Shown in pieces: positions 20,921 through 38,070 of a stretch of 64,000 bases of DNA (positions within the stretch are counted from its first letter, which is position 1; every line of letters begins with the position of its first letter). A program made the position numbers and the translations under genes. Source of the stretch: Oreohelix idahoensis (taxonomy: Eukaryota > Mollusca > Gastropoda > Stylommatophora > Oreohelicidae); the NCBI GenBank assembly GCA_024509875.1, contig JAMPIV010018776.1, positions 564,001 to 628,000 on the forward strand. Direction: 5' to 3'. The notes under the pieces are model-generated. The model had not been told where the DNA came from. It saw nothing but the letters and a program-made list of their open reading frames with translations, and did not search any database.

Positions 20921-21786
20921 ACTCACTTAGTCGTTCCCCTTCTACCGTGAGGTGTAGAGGTTTGGAAGAGAGAGCGCCAGACTATCCTATCGGCTGTCTT
21001 CCTCCTGGCCTGGTTCCATTCTAGTCCTCGGTCCTTCAAAGATTGTCTAATGTTGTCCTCCCAGCGGACTCTGGGTCGTCCTGGGGGTCTGGATCCCTGG
21101 CTCTTTGTTTCCCATGCTTGTCGTGGTAGCCGATCTTCTCCCATTCTGCAGACATGGCCAAACAATCTTAGTTGGGACTGTTCTACTTGGGTCTGCAGGG
21201 GTGGGATTTTAGGCCTTGATGTATCGTCTGGTTGCGGACCATGTCTCTTCTTGTTACTTCAACCACCTTCCTCAGACACCTCATTTCTGAGGTTTGGATC
21301 TGGCTTTTGTGGGTTGTAGTCATTACCAATGACTCGCATCCATGTGTCAAGACTGAGACATAGGTAGAGCGGTATACAGCCATCTTCGTTTTCTTACCAT
21401 CGTCTCTCTTGCTGAGAAATCCTCGATTTATGGCCTGAAAAAGTCTCGCAGCTGCTGCTTTTCGAGTGGCCAACTCTTCTTTGATGCCTCCCTTTCGGTC
21501 TATAATAGCGCCGAGGTATTTAAAGTGGTCGACCTGCTCCAGGACCTGTTCTCCCATCTTTTTCTGATGTCTTCTTTCGTCTCGTGATATCACCATGGAT
21601 TTCGTTTTAGAGCTGCTTATGACCATCCCTCTCTTTTCCAGCTCTTCTTTCCAGACTTGCAGGTTGGATTGGAGATGTGCCTCTGATTTAGCAATCAGGG
21701 CAACATCATCAGCAAATGCCAGCTCTGAAATACAGACTTGTCTCATCTTCCAGTACCCCCCTGAATACTTTCTTGTTCTCTCCTTA
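20921..21786 (-). pseudogene. LINE 1 ORF, RT C-terminal half
   Basis: From 21786 the minus strand reads the RT palm with FADDVALIA (the catalytic FADD box), then FKYLGAIID and a YVSVLTHGCES segment, followed after a frameshift near 21170 by MFGHVCRMGEDRLPRQ and GRPRVRWEDN. The ORF ends near 20921-20923, followed by GTGAGTGAG. The upstream half of the RT lies beyond the solo LTR at 23721-24592. Confidence 0.85.
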
Positions 21787-21791
21787 CATGC

Positions 21792-23715
21792 TGTGATGAA
21801 TTTACCGTGATACAACGTTAAAATATCTCCAATTATAAAGATAACATGTAGGGATAAAAATAATGCGTGAGATACTAGGAGACATGCTCGCCCCTGCCCG
21901 CATTTCCTACCGCCATTGAAACTAACTAGTTAAACATGCAGGGAAACGGAGATAAAAGTCATTATGACGGTCTGAACACGTGTTTGAATTTAGAAAGGCA
22001 AAAGACGTAATTTGTAGTTTAAAGAAAAAAAATCACGCCACTAGTTGACACAATGTAAGGAAATGGACAGATAACGACTTTAGCTCTTGTCAGAGACAGA
22101 CGTTTCTTTGACGATTTACGGTACTTTGATGTTATAGTTTGAATATAGCGACAACCGCGTGAACGAACGTTCAAAAACTGATTTCAAAAACTAACCTTGA
22201 AGAAAGTAAGGTTTTCGTTAATAATAATGTTATGACAATAAAACCTAGCTAGTTTGATAGCCCATCTTAAGCAGAGAAATAATATACTTTTAATTATACA
22301 TACGAACAGATAACAAGGAAGATACTGACAAAGACCGTATTGTTCCTATCAGACTAGCGAACAGTATTGTTGTGCATACTTTCACTAAAGTCTCAATTTT
22401 GCGTCCTTGAGACAAGAAAATGCAAACTTCAAACTGTAATAAACTAGCGGGGCAAAGTCGGGAGATAGTGGCTAAAAATAACTTAGGAAGCAGGTTCGTG
22501 AAGTTTTTACATGTGTTAGTCCAAAAAACAAATGAAATTGTGGGATAAAGATAGAATGTGACCGACGTACATTTTAAAAATTGAGATGTACTTTTGACTT
22601 TTTTGGGAAAAGATAAAATGTGACCGACGTACATTTGAGAAATTAAGATGTAATTTTGACTTTATTTTCAAATTTTGAATTGAAAAGCTTAGTCTTCAGA
22701 TCTGATTGGCCAACGCATTTTTATATTAGCGGGATAGAGACACACATTTTTGCCATTTTATATAAGTCTGTCCAGTGACACAGTCGTTAATTGCTAGTGG
22801 TGTTTTCTAAGGAAGAATACATAAAATTTAGTGGGACGCCATACTCTAGCCAGCAGCTCAGCTGAGTTTTGCTAGTATTAACTGTGTTCTCAATTCTGAA
22901 TTGTGAGTTTCTGTTTTGGCACTACAGTGGTGCCAAATGCTTATGTAAGAGTACACAAGCAGATGTGTGTGCCGCCTAACATTTGGGTCTGTGCAGCCTA
23001 ACATTGTACTCCAGCTACGGAGAGGAGTGGGCCACAGGAATCCTGTATCAGATCGTCACAGGCGAGATAAGTGAAATTCTGGCCTGCTGGAGATTCACAA
23101 CTATTCTACCATCAAATAAAGACATAACTATTGAGAAATAAAACATTTACCTCATTCCATAAGTCAATGGACAATGATTTTGGTAGTCACAGATTGGGCG
23201 TGATGACGCCACCCCAACGAAACATCCAGTACTAGTTCTCCCAAAGACAGTATAGATAACATTAATAATAACCATTTTATAATATACCTATGTACACAAA
23301 TTACATTTTATTATGCCACATATTTATGCATTTCATTGATAAACCCATATCATTTTATATGTTCTGACCAAACTAAAACCTTGGTTCAGAACTAATAAAT
23401 TTAAAAAAAATTGTTAAAATTTAAACTAAAACAACCAGAGTTAGTTCAGTGTGTTATAGAGTTTATTAATATTATTAGACTTATTAATTACATGTGTGTG
23501 TCTGTATACTATATTACTACACATTACATTTCAGTACCCTAGACTTTTTAACGTAGCTACATTCATGATAGTAGAAGAGATCTGTTTGAGGTCGTAAGTG
23601 GTAGTAAGAAGGGCCTTCTGTAATTCACATAAACTTTTATCTCAGGAGCCTTCACAGCTGACCTCATACAGTACACTAGATAACATAACCATACAATACC
23701 ATCAAAACCACTACA
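21792..23715 (+). mobile_element. Solo LTR of the copy C subfamily inside LINE 1
   Basis: Starts TGTGATGAATTTACCGTGAT and ends AAAACCACTACA, matching the LTRs of copy C (41958-44303, 48832-51180) but about 0.4 kb shorter and more diverged. The 5-bp target duplication CATGC lies at 21787-21791 and 23716-23720. Removing the LTR rejoins the LINE RT. Product of LTR-LTR recombination. Confidence 0.92.
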
Positions 23716-23720
23716 CATGC

Positions 23721-24640
23721 CTTGATGACATCGTCCATGAGGAGTATGAAAAGATAAGGTGACAGAATATCACCTTGTCTTACACCAGTGGTGGTCCTGA
23801 ACTCTTCTGACATGGTTTGCTGTCCTCACATAATTTCTGCAAGACTTGTAGAAGCTCTGTATAGCATGAATCAGAGGTGCTGGAATGTTCTTCTTTGCCA
23901 AACAGTCCCAAGGTTTGCTCCAGGGGACCCTGTCAAACGCCTTTTCCAGATCTATGAAACAAAGATGGATCCACTCTTATACTCAAGGGCCTTTTCACTC
24001 AGCTGTCTGAGTGTGAAGATTAGGTCTTGAGTACTTCGGTTTGCTAGGAATCCGCACTGGACTTCATCCAGTTATGGCTCAGCTAGGCGTCGGAGCCTCT
24101 GCTCTAGGATTATAGAGTAGATTTTCCCAGGGACACTGAGAAGGGATATGCCTCTATGGTTTCCACATTGTCGATTGTCACCCTTTTTGAAAATTGGTGT
24201 TATGATGGCAATCTCCCAATCCTTTGGTATGGTCTTGTTGCACCACGTTGCCTGTAGGACCCTTAAGAGGTCGCCTGATGCTCCCATGAACTTAACCATT
24301 TCTGGTGTTATACCATCATGCCCTGCTGCTTTGTCCATCTTGATTTTCTCCAGTGCTGCCTTCTGTTCTTCCATCGTATGTCATCTTCATCATCATTGAT
24401 TTTCTCTTCTGTGCTATTGGTTATCATTTTTGATGCTTCACCATGCTCACCATCAAGGAGTTCTGAGAAATATTCTTTCCATCTTTCCATTACTTCCTTC
24501 GGGGCAGTAAGCAATTTGCCTTGCTTGTCCTTTATAAATTTGAGAGGGCATTGTTTTTCCTTCCTCGTGTTCTTTAGGGTCTTATAGAACAATTTCTGAT
24601 TTTCTTGCGCATCTTTTTCTAGCTTTTCTCCGAATTCTTC
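23721..24640 (-). pseudogene. LINE 1 ORF, RT N-terminal half
   Basis: The minus strand carries the RT finger region: GHDGITPEMVKFMG, then PIFKKGD and GISLLSVPGKIYS, with frameshifts near 24374 and 24070, and further palm motifs down to 23721. It joins 21786 once the LTR is removed. Confidence 0.8.
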
Positions 24641-24693
24641 CCAGGACTTCTATTTTTTGCTAGCACCTTTGCTTCTGTTCTGAGTGTCACATA

Positions 24694-25962
24694 TTATGTA
24701 CATTTCTCCATTTGTCCTGTTGTGTTTTTAGCTCCTAAGTATTGTTTCCATGCCATTTTCTTCTCTCTTATTTTCTCTTTGACTTTCTCTGTCCACCAAG
24801 GTGTCCTCTTTCTCTTGTTCCCAAGTCGGACTTCACCACATACTTCTGCAGCAGCTGTCTTTATGATGTCGTTGAGTTTAAGCCAGAGGGTTTCCAAGTC
24901 ATCAGGTTGTTCTTCTGAGTTGCTCACCGCTGCAGCAATAAGCCCCTGATATCTGGTCTTAATTTCTGGCTCTCTCAGCTTGTAGGTTTTAATGCTCATT
25001 TCTCCCGTTCGTTTACTTAGTTTCTTGCGTGATGTTGGGCAGTTCCTAGGCTGAGCAACTCTTTCAGTTGTTCTTTTGATTGTAAGCAGGTAGTGATCAC
25101 TTCCAATCTCTGGCCCCCTCCAGACTCTAGCTTCCCGGACATATTTGAATGAGCTCCTCCTAACAATGACATAGTCGATCACTGACTTCTCATTCTTTGT
25201 TGGTTCACATCTAGTGCATGCATGTATGCGCTTATGGGGGAACTTTGTGTTTGTAATGATCAGATTCTGCTCACTGCAGATTCTAAGGAGTCGCTTTCCA
25301 TTGTCATTGAGAGTATCTTCTCCATATCTTCCGATAACTCCACCCCATCTAGCATGGTCATTTCCAACTCTGGCATTGAAATCTCCAAGCATGATAATTT
25401 CATCTAGGCAGTCATCCACTGTCCTTTCAAGCAGCTCGAAGAATTCCTCTTTGACCTCTGCTCTCTCATCCTCATTTGGCCCATACACTATGACCAAGTT
25501 AACAATGGTTTCTCCTTCTTTTAGTTTTACAACCATAATGCACTCCGAGACAAAGTTCCATCCCTTGATACTATCTTTTTGGTTTTTGGCCACAATGCAA
25601 CCTACGCCCCCTTTAGCTCTTTCAGATGTGGGTACACCACTGTAGAGCAGCGTGTTGCCATCGAGATCCATGACTCCGTGTCCTTTTTTCTTTGTTTCCG
25701 TTATAGCCAGGATTTCTAGTTTTGCTTTCCTCATCTCTTCCACCAGCTCCTCTTCTTTCCCATTTATACTCCTTGTTTTCCAAGTTCCATAAATCGTAGT
25801 TCGTAGTCCGTTCCAGTTCGTCGCCTTTAGGATCAGTCCGGTTTTCTCTCTAGTAGTTCTCGTAATCAAAAGTTTAAAGCAAACAGGTGATTGGCCTATT
25901 GTGCCTTTGCATGGTGGAGGGGCTGCCTTCTTACGGCCTCCATGCAGGCCGCCCTCCTCCTT
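24694..25962 (-). pseudogene. LINE 1 ORF, endonuclease domain
   Basis: Open for about 390 codons below 25869 and open upstream to about 25962 (APPPCKG, GQSPVCF). It is an apurinic/apyrimidinic-type endonuclease that would nick the target DNA. Visible motifs are WNGLRTT, ITETKKKGHG, VYGPNEDE, LGDFNARVG (catalytic Asp/Asn) and GSDHYLL (catalytic Asp/His). This domain is often annotated in animal genomes as craniofacial development protein 2-like. It ends at a stop before the RT, so translation is broken here. Confidence 0.85.
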
Positions 25963-26254
25963 TTTCAGCCGGGTTTGGGACCGGCCTATGCGGAGTTTTT
26001 ACATATAACACGTTTAATAATAAATTATTGCTTCACAAGATAAAAATAAATACAGAAAGCAAATAATCAATTAATTGTGATCATAACCGGATTATTTGGG
26101 TTAAAATTTTACAGATTCTATATACTGTGCCAGTAATTTTGGAGTTATCCGGCCAGATGTTGACAATGATTCGTCAATGATCTCGGGTTCAGTGACTTCT
26201 AGTACCCAGAGGTATATTGAACCACTACTCAACAGAACAAAGAGTGCTTTTGTG

Positions 26255-26520
26255 CAAGCTTCCTGTAAGGGGGCCTAGCTGCAGTGGCGAACCCGTGCTC
26301 CATGGGGCGCGAAAATGGAAATTATGAATGAATAATAAAATATATAGGAAAAGAATCTTACAGTATTCCACACAAGAAAGAAATGGAGAAGAGAGCTGTA
26401 GACAGGAAAAAATGAGGTGGTATACAAGCAAAGACACTGAGCTCGTGGCATAGAACAGGAGGATTTGGTACGTGTTTGTTCAAGGCCGATGCTCCATGGG
26501 GGAGCTAAAGGGTATTGCTT
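26255..26520 (+). pseudogene. Decayed LINE 3' ends
   Basis: Two traces of the C-terminal LINE signature: CTCCATGGGGCGCG near 26299 and a FVQGRCSMGE reading at 26476-26505, like WHxFVxGLCSLGS of LINE 3. No intact frame. Confidence 0.45.
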
Positions 26521-27094
26521 GATTTAATAATTGGCAGCATCTGATTTTGTTTTACTCTTAAAGAATTTTATGAACTGCCGTGACCTAGTTTCAAGTGTTA
26601 AACCTACCCAGTGGAGATGGTCATAATTTTGTAGTCTTCCTAATTGTTCAAGCCATTACGGTCTGCCGGTTAGAACAACGATTCTCAACTTTAGTTGTTC
26701 AACTTTCAATATACCAGACTAAACACCCGTGTGTTACCAGAGCCCGGAAGGGGAGCTAAGAATAGTAACAATGTCACCTACCATCATCATCATATTCTTA
26801 TGGAGCCCCCGCTGTAGCTGGTCCTACTGCAGAAAATCTGCACCATGCATTCACATGCTGTTGCAGTGGTTTCTATGACAAATCGTTCTACATTATGAGG
26901 TTGCCAGCTTCATGCACAAAAGCACATTAGTTGCCTGGTAGAACATACTTAGGGGTCCAGTCCTATTCTATATTTGTCTCCTCGGAGACCCCCGGGAACT
27001 ACACGGGGCAAAGCTGGTATCGCTTGGCTCTAAACTGACGCATGGAATGTAATTTATTCACTTCGCTGCGTGTAAGGATTGTTTTATATATATA
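26521..27094. repeat. Non-coding stretch with one dispersed-repeat trace
   Basis: 26863-26915 shares GAGGTTGCCAGC-type words with 11440-11490 and 16815-16840. Nothing else recognised. Confidence 0.4.
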
Positions 27095-30559
<3,465 letters not shown>

Positions 30560-30790
30560 AACGTTGTGACGGTATTGCCTCCCCTGCTTTGCAGTAGTGG
30601 TCCAACAGTGGCCAAAACTCAAGAGTATCTATTAAAGGCTTCAATGGAGTCTATCTTTACACAAGATTACTCTTGGCAGAAATGTAGATAGAAGAGTAGT
30701 AAAGCTTCTATCACATGGGAGTCTTCACAAGATATTCAGATAAGCAAAAACAATGCTGCCTGTTGCTGAGCACGTTAATTCTGTAATCTG

Positions 30791-31791
30791 TGTTGCGGAC
30801 TTTTTCTGATTGAATGGGTTAATCTTGTATTACGTTTCTTGCAATTGTTAGATCACCTGTTCTGATTCACACCCGGTATCGATTTTGTATTACAACCATA
30901 GATTCGTTAGTAATTCTTTAAGGTGGTTGCATCTCAAACGTTTATTCAATAAAACTTCATATTTATTTCTCTGACCGTGTTGTCTTGATTCATTCCATTT
31001 TCTAGTTTTGACAGAGTATGTATTTTCTTGAATATGTAGTCTTGTGACCAATACATGTGAAGGTCAACGGTCATTATTTTAAAAGACAGTCATAACTGGA
31101 ACGTTGTAACGACTTCATTGAAATAAGTCTATTTGGACGACTTACAATACTTTATTAAATATTCATCCTTTCAATATGAATCAATGGTAATAATATACTT
31201 CACATTCAAGAACACTTGATATCTCACAGCGTAGAGTCTACTGTTTTCAGACATTGCATATCTGTTTCTTTGCCGTTTTAATTAACGTTCATTATATCTC
31301 AACCAAATCTATCTATCAAGTATTTGGTATAATTATTATATTCACGCAGTATTAGCACTTCTGCTTACAGTTCCATTAGGGTCTCAGCCTAATATATATA
31401 TATCACAACTCTGTCTATATTATATTATATTTGGCATTGCTCGCCAGGCTTTAACAGCCAATTACACCTTATCGTGTTTCACGAATATCGTGTTTTAATA
31501 CTATCGTCGTACATAAAATCCTGGACTCATAGGTCCGTACACATTATTATTTCATAAGCTTTTGAAAGCATTCTATTGACCGTTAAACATATTCCTAGTG
31601 GTTATACCACACAAATCCACAACGCTGTTACATGCCCGAAGGCCACATAAAGACTCTCCGGTAACTAGATCTTACGCGTCATATAACGATTTACGCGAAC
31701 ATAAATACGATCTAGTGAGGTGTTGCATGGTGCGACCATCTGAACCAAGTTCAAACCAAAATGCTCGCAACCCATGCAACAATTCTCAACA
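30791..31791. mobile_element. Solo LTR (1001 bp)
   Basis: Ends TGTTGCGGAC ... TTCTCAACA, with the short inverted ends TGTTG/CAACA. The 5-bp target duplication ATCTG lies at 30786-30790 and 31792-31796. Copy X has the uninterrupted site at about 16065. An AATAAA lies near 30946. The strand of the parent element is not certain and no internal region is left. Confidence 0.88.
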
Positions 31792-32616
31792 ATCTGCCGA
31801 CAACTTTTGTGAAGAATTTAAGCAATGATTTATTCTAGCTCGTTAAGCCCCCACACCTTGAGTTAATCAGCGGAATTATTATGATAATATTGTTCTGTTT
31901 AGAGTGTGTGTTTAGTAACTTTGACTCAGACAAGCATGTAGTACATTTAAAATGATTGAATCGAAGTTAAATTGGTATAATTACAAATAACAAAATTTAA
32001 AAATCACTTTAAGTTTAACAGTTTAAAAGAACGGAATAATAGTTAATTACAAAATAAAGTTTTCATCACTCGGGTGATCGTTTTTTTTTATAAGAGATTC
32101 AAGTGGCAGCATATGGGTTAACTTAGCTGCCAGTGACGATTCTGATCCTCCTCCTCCTGATGAGTTGCTTTTCTTACACTGTGTTCACTCGTCAAGGTTC
32201 GGAGGGTAAAGCACGTTTCCCAGGAAAGTCTAAGAGAGTCTTCAAACCTGGTCTTCCGTCTTAAAGCGTAACCACTCGTCCCCTCTTGTCCCACAAATGG
32301 TCCTTTTTGCTCGTACCACCAATAATTGGCAATAGAAATAGAAACGAAACGCTCTTCTGAGTATGGCGTTTTCCGACACATAATTATCCCCCCATCCCCT
32401 CTTCTATTCTACCATCCCATGTCAGAAATTACCCTCGATGAGAATTAAATTTAATTCCTCGGGATAAAACCTTTTTTGCATTTAAACTGAATAGCTTTAG
32501 CTCTACATTACATTTAAATGAAAAGGTTAAACGTACAGATATAATATGTTTTACATTTACATCTCCACTGTATAAAAAGTGTTCACAATATAAATTCATT
32601 TATGTTTCCTTTATAT

Positions 32617-34219
32617 CAGCGGTTCCCAACCTTTTTTCACTTGCGTACCCCTTGGCAGCCCATTTCTATAAATAGTACCCCTAATATTAGCAAAATATTT
32701 GAAATTAATATAGTTGCTGTTATTCAAAATTTATAGATTATAACCAGAAATAAAGGGGCCAACTACGGGATTAAAAAACAATGTAATAAAAAGGTGAACA
32801 AACAGTGCATATATTTTTACATTTAAAAAATCAGAAGTTACAATAAAAATTAACACATTTAATTTATTAATAATAATAATAAAAACGTTGTTATTGTTAA
32901 AAGTTGAAATCACTTTTTATAACACACATGTCACGTGCCCATGACAAATGTTCAGTGCGATCCTTGAGCTTGTTTTGAGGCACATAGTTTTTTTTAAAAT
33001 CAGGTTCAAGTGATGTAAGATACAGTCTCAATTCTGGACCTGCATTCAGTTTACTACGGTATTTACTTTTTATAAAGGTATAAGAAGAGAAAGCCCTCTC
33101 CACCAGCTCAGTATTTGTAAATGGCTACAGAAACTTAAGCGTCTTGTCGGTCAGCTGTTCATATTCTCTTCTGATGTCTCCCCAAAAGTTAATAAGGAAT
33201 TTTCCTTTGAATTCAGCTATTAAAGTAGTATCAGTCGAAAGTTCAATCAACTTCTCTTTTTCGTTGATTGATAATGTGGCTGCTTGGAAATATTCTTCTT
33301 TAAAGGGATTTACAATCCAGTAGTTCTCTTTTCCAGGTTTCGGAAAGTACTTCTCGAAAGATGATTTTAGCCCTTTCAAGTGTTCAATTATTTTCTCGCT
33401 CATTTCCTGGGAGAGGTGCAACTCGTTCTCAGATAGGAAATTGTGCAGAGTTTCAAATACCTCAGGCTGGCCTTTTTTTAATACACGACCTAAAAAAATC
33501 TAATTTTTTAATCATAGATTCAATTTTGTCTGAAACATTGAAGATCGTTACCGAGCTATTCTGAAGTGCCAAATTTAGTTTATTTATTTGTAGGAAAATA
33601 TCCGATAAGTACGCAAAACTCTGAAGCCAATCACAGTCGTGTAACTTTGAAGCAAGTTGGAAAGGATGGTCTTCAAAAAAAAGTTGGACTTCATGTCTAA
33701 GTTCGAATAGCCGAGTAAGGACTTTACCACGAGAGAGCCACCTTACTTGTGTATGAAGGAGGAGGGTAGAATGAAGACTATTAATCTATTCACACAGTGC
33801 TTTGAAAAGCCTCGAGTTTGTGGACTTTGACTTTATAAAATTAACCACTTTCACAGCTTCATCAAGAATGACTTTTAATTCACCAGGGAGGCGGTTAGAT
33901 GCAATGCTTTGCCTGTGGATGCAGCAGGGGCTCCATGTTATATTGGGGGCTACCTTCGTGACAAGAGCGCGAAGACCGGAGTAGCAACCTGACATAGACT
34001 TGGCTCCCACAGTGCATAGTCCACAACAATTAGACCAATTAATGTCCTTTTCTTTGAAATAAGAATCAATAGCATGAAATATATCCTCACGTCTTGTAAG
34101 CCCTGACAGAGGATGACAAATGTATCTTTTTTCCGCCATTACTCAATTTTTTTCGCGTACCCCTGAACGTCCTGTCGCGTACCCCCAGGGGTACGCGTAC
34201 CACAGGTTGGGAACCGCTG
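32617..34219 (-). mobile_element. hAT transposon (1603 bp), defective
   Basis: Ends CAGCGGTTCCCAACCT and AGGTTGGGAACCGCTG are perfect inverted repeats of hAT type. The 8-bp target duplication CTTTATAT lies at 32609-32616 and 34220-34227, the expected length for hAT. A broken transposase lies on the minus strand. Copy X of family R carries the empty site. Confidence 0.95.
32897..34139 (-). pseudogene. hAT transposase remnant (ZBED5/FAM200-like)
   Basis: The minus strand reads, in order, a core segment (33786-34139: GLCTVGAKSMSGCYSGLRAL with the catalytic-region Asp/Gly motif changed, then NFIKSKSTNSRLF), a middle with EVQLFFEDHPFQLASKL, and the C-terminal hAT dimerisation region (33103-32897: FSSYTFIKSKYRSKLN). 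In-frame stops lie at 33786 and 33125, with at least one frameshift in the middle. The N-terminus with its BED zinc finger is missing. Confidence 0.85.
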
Positions 34220-35240
34220 CTTTATATTAACGCTTGCTGAAAAGTTTGAAACTTCTATTAATTTTAACATGAATATGTTTTTTATCTTGGCTACAGACGT
34301 TTTTGCTCAGAGGACTTTAAAAAAAAATGGCACTGGCAGCTGCCTTCTTTCACGTGTACTGGGATCGTTAATTTTAACTTCAATTCCCTCCGTGTCTTTC
34401 TTCAGTTTTCCAGTCTCAGTGTTCCTTATTAAAATGTAGAGATTTCCTGTGCTTTGTAAGTCTTATTTGGTTCTCCAATAAAAGGTCCGGTTAAAAAAGG
34501 GAATGATGAATCTAGTCTTCACTATGGCGAGGTCCGATGTTGTCTTGGCGAGCGTGAAATTTACAGTGAAATAAAACTGCGAAAATGGTCAGACTATATT
34601 CCTAGCTTCCCACGCCTTCGTTTGTTATGGAGTTAAATAAACGCTCCAATCATTTTCAAACAGGTCGGGTGTGGTACTTTCAAAATATTTCCGAACTGGA
34701 AATTTTTTGCAAAGGTCACGTCTCCCATATGGCAATGTCCGATGCCCTTGTGTACAAACTTACAGACAGATCGGGGAACTCACATGACAACATGTGTAAG
34801 CTGTAATACTTATTACTTTATTAGAAAGTAATGTTGTCATAACAAATCGGCCCGGAAGCGATTATGTCACACTTGTCTGCCCACATGTGTCACACAGACA
34901 ATAGTCTCGTTATCTGTCGTATGAGTACGCAAAACTCCGTGTTTGCCCAGCTGGGTTACCAATCGAGTCGTCTTATTAGCGGTTCGATCTAAACACGCCG
35001 GCGACTATCTTATCTAGTTGCTTCTCGCAGGCTGGGATAAACATTATCTGCAAGGAGTGTCACAAATGTCTGAACATACAAACTATTTGCCACACAAGCA
35101 GAAAAAGAAAGAAAGAAAAGTGCGATAATTGACAGCACATAATAAAAATCAGTACTAAAAATGTACCGATACTGCCGGAGAGAAACAAAGATCTATAGGG
35201 CCACCCCGTTTTGTCACAAACGTTGGTAATAATTATTTGA

Positions 35241-37237
<1,997 letters not shown>

Positions 37238-37446
37238 GCATACCTCGACTTTCGTCGCTTCGACTTTCGTCGCTTCGCTCTTTCGTCGGATTTCAATTCT
37301 AACCACGTTTCCAAATTTCGTCGCTCGCTTCGCTCTTTCGTCGCATTTCGTCACAACTGCGCGTCATCTTGTTTCTTTCGTCGTTCAGTCTTTGAACAGA
37401 AGTCGTGCCCTATACTACTTATTTTTGTTCTTTAATTATATTCATA

Positions 37447-38070
37447 ATGGGTCCTAAGTGTTGTGACAAAGTTAAAAAAAACCCCAAAAGTAGAGGACGC
37501 AATTGCATACTGGGAAAGGGTGGATCCGAATTTCGACAGAAGTTCAAAAGTAAATAGTCCGCTAGAACACCAAATAGCCTGTTGCAGAGAACTTCTTAGG
37601 GAAAGGAAGAATGGTAATTTCCTAATACTCGTGGCTGAACGCTCAGCAGTGAATATGTGTATAATATTTGTAGTTTCGTACCATTTAGAGTTAGGGTTAG
37701 TATTGGGGTTAGGATTAGGGTTAGGGTTAACCCTAATCCTAACCCCAATACTAACCCTAACTCTAAAGGGAGCAAAATTTACACATTATACACAAATTCA
37801 CTGCTGAGCGTTCAGCCACGAGTATTAGCGGAAGAAGACATCGATGAGGCAAACGTCTTTGCTCTCCTTTTTCAAGACGCAACCGCCACAACCAACTTCA
37901 GTCACCCCTCCCCCTAACCCTTCAGATTCCGAGCCATCAACATCAGCCCCAACCCTTGTTACATCTCCTTCACAGTCCCCTTCTCCAAAAAGAATTATAT
38001 TGAGTTCCTCCAGTTCTGAAGTTGAGCCTCCTCAATTTTCTCCATCTTCCTTCTTCTTCTTCTTTTCTTC
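37447..38070 (+). pseudogene. Tigger-like transposase remnant
   Basis: An ATG at 37447 opens MGPKCCDK, then a frameshift into the tail region of the protein (AIAYWERVDPNFDRSS, EHQIACCRELLRERK). The palindrome follows, and after it EEDIDEANVFA and a Ser/Pro-rich end (SEPSTSAPT, SPSPKRIILSSSSSEVEPPQ). The DDE core and most of the DNA-binding part are missing, so this is a start joined to an end by deletion. Confidence 0.65.
37622..37828. repeat. 207-bp palindrome with telomere-like core
   Basis: The two arms of about 98 bp are inverted copies: CTAATACTCGTGGCTGAACG at the left and its complement ending at 37828. The outer arm parts differ at a few places. The inner 37 bases per arm are perfect and made of TTAGGG-type units with variants, around a 10-base loop (TTAGGGTTAA, 37721-37730). 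It would form a strong hairpin. Confidence 0.93.

Larger units (their letters stand above)
20919..25998 (-). mobile_element. RTE-like LINE (LINE 1), full length, split by a solo LTR
   Basis: The minus strand runs from a 5' end at 25998 to a 3' tail of GTGA units at 20919. The 11-bp target duplication TTACATATAAC flanks it (20908-20918 and 25999-26009). Without the 1.93-kb LTR insertion its length is about 3.15 kb, the usual size of RTE elements. It encodes an apurinic-type endonuclease, RT and a C-terminal tail, with the stop only a few bases from the 3' repeats, as in RTE. The frame is broken several times, so this copy is dead. Confidence 0.88.
20490..26240 (-). mobile_element. Deleted copy of the zinc-finger-gene repeat (family G), split by a LINE
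   Basis: Read on the minus strand with the LINE removed: 26240-25999 plus 20918-20826 match plus-strand 40240-40545, and 20820-20500 then match 52030-52370. The region in between, which in the long copy carries the zinc-finger gene (40917-51833), is missing. This is the signature of an internally deleted derivative of a mobile unit. Terminal repeats were not identified, so the outer ends are approximate. Confidence 0.65.
30560..35240 (+). repeat. Dispersed repeat family R, copy Y, with two nested insertions
   Basis: Same family as copies X and Z. Outer parts: 30560-30790 (GTGACGGTATTGCC, then GCAGTAGTGGTCCAACAGTG), 31792-32080, 32400-32616, 34220-35240. It is interrupted by a solo LTR, by an extra 300-bp piece at 32085-32400 with a poly-T start, and by a hAT element. 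Confidence 0.75.

Noticed and set aside
37681..37770. Telomere or chromosome end
   Set aside because: The TTAGGG-like units are few, mirrored in a palindrome and enclosed in a Tigger-like transposon, so they are not a terminal array.
37463..37807. 114-codon frame with GLGLGLGL-type repeats
   Set aside because: It reads through the telomere-like palindrome; only its first third matches a transposase remnant.
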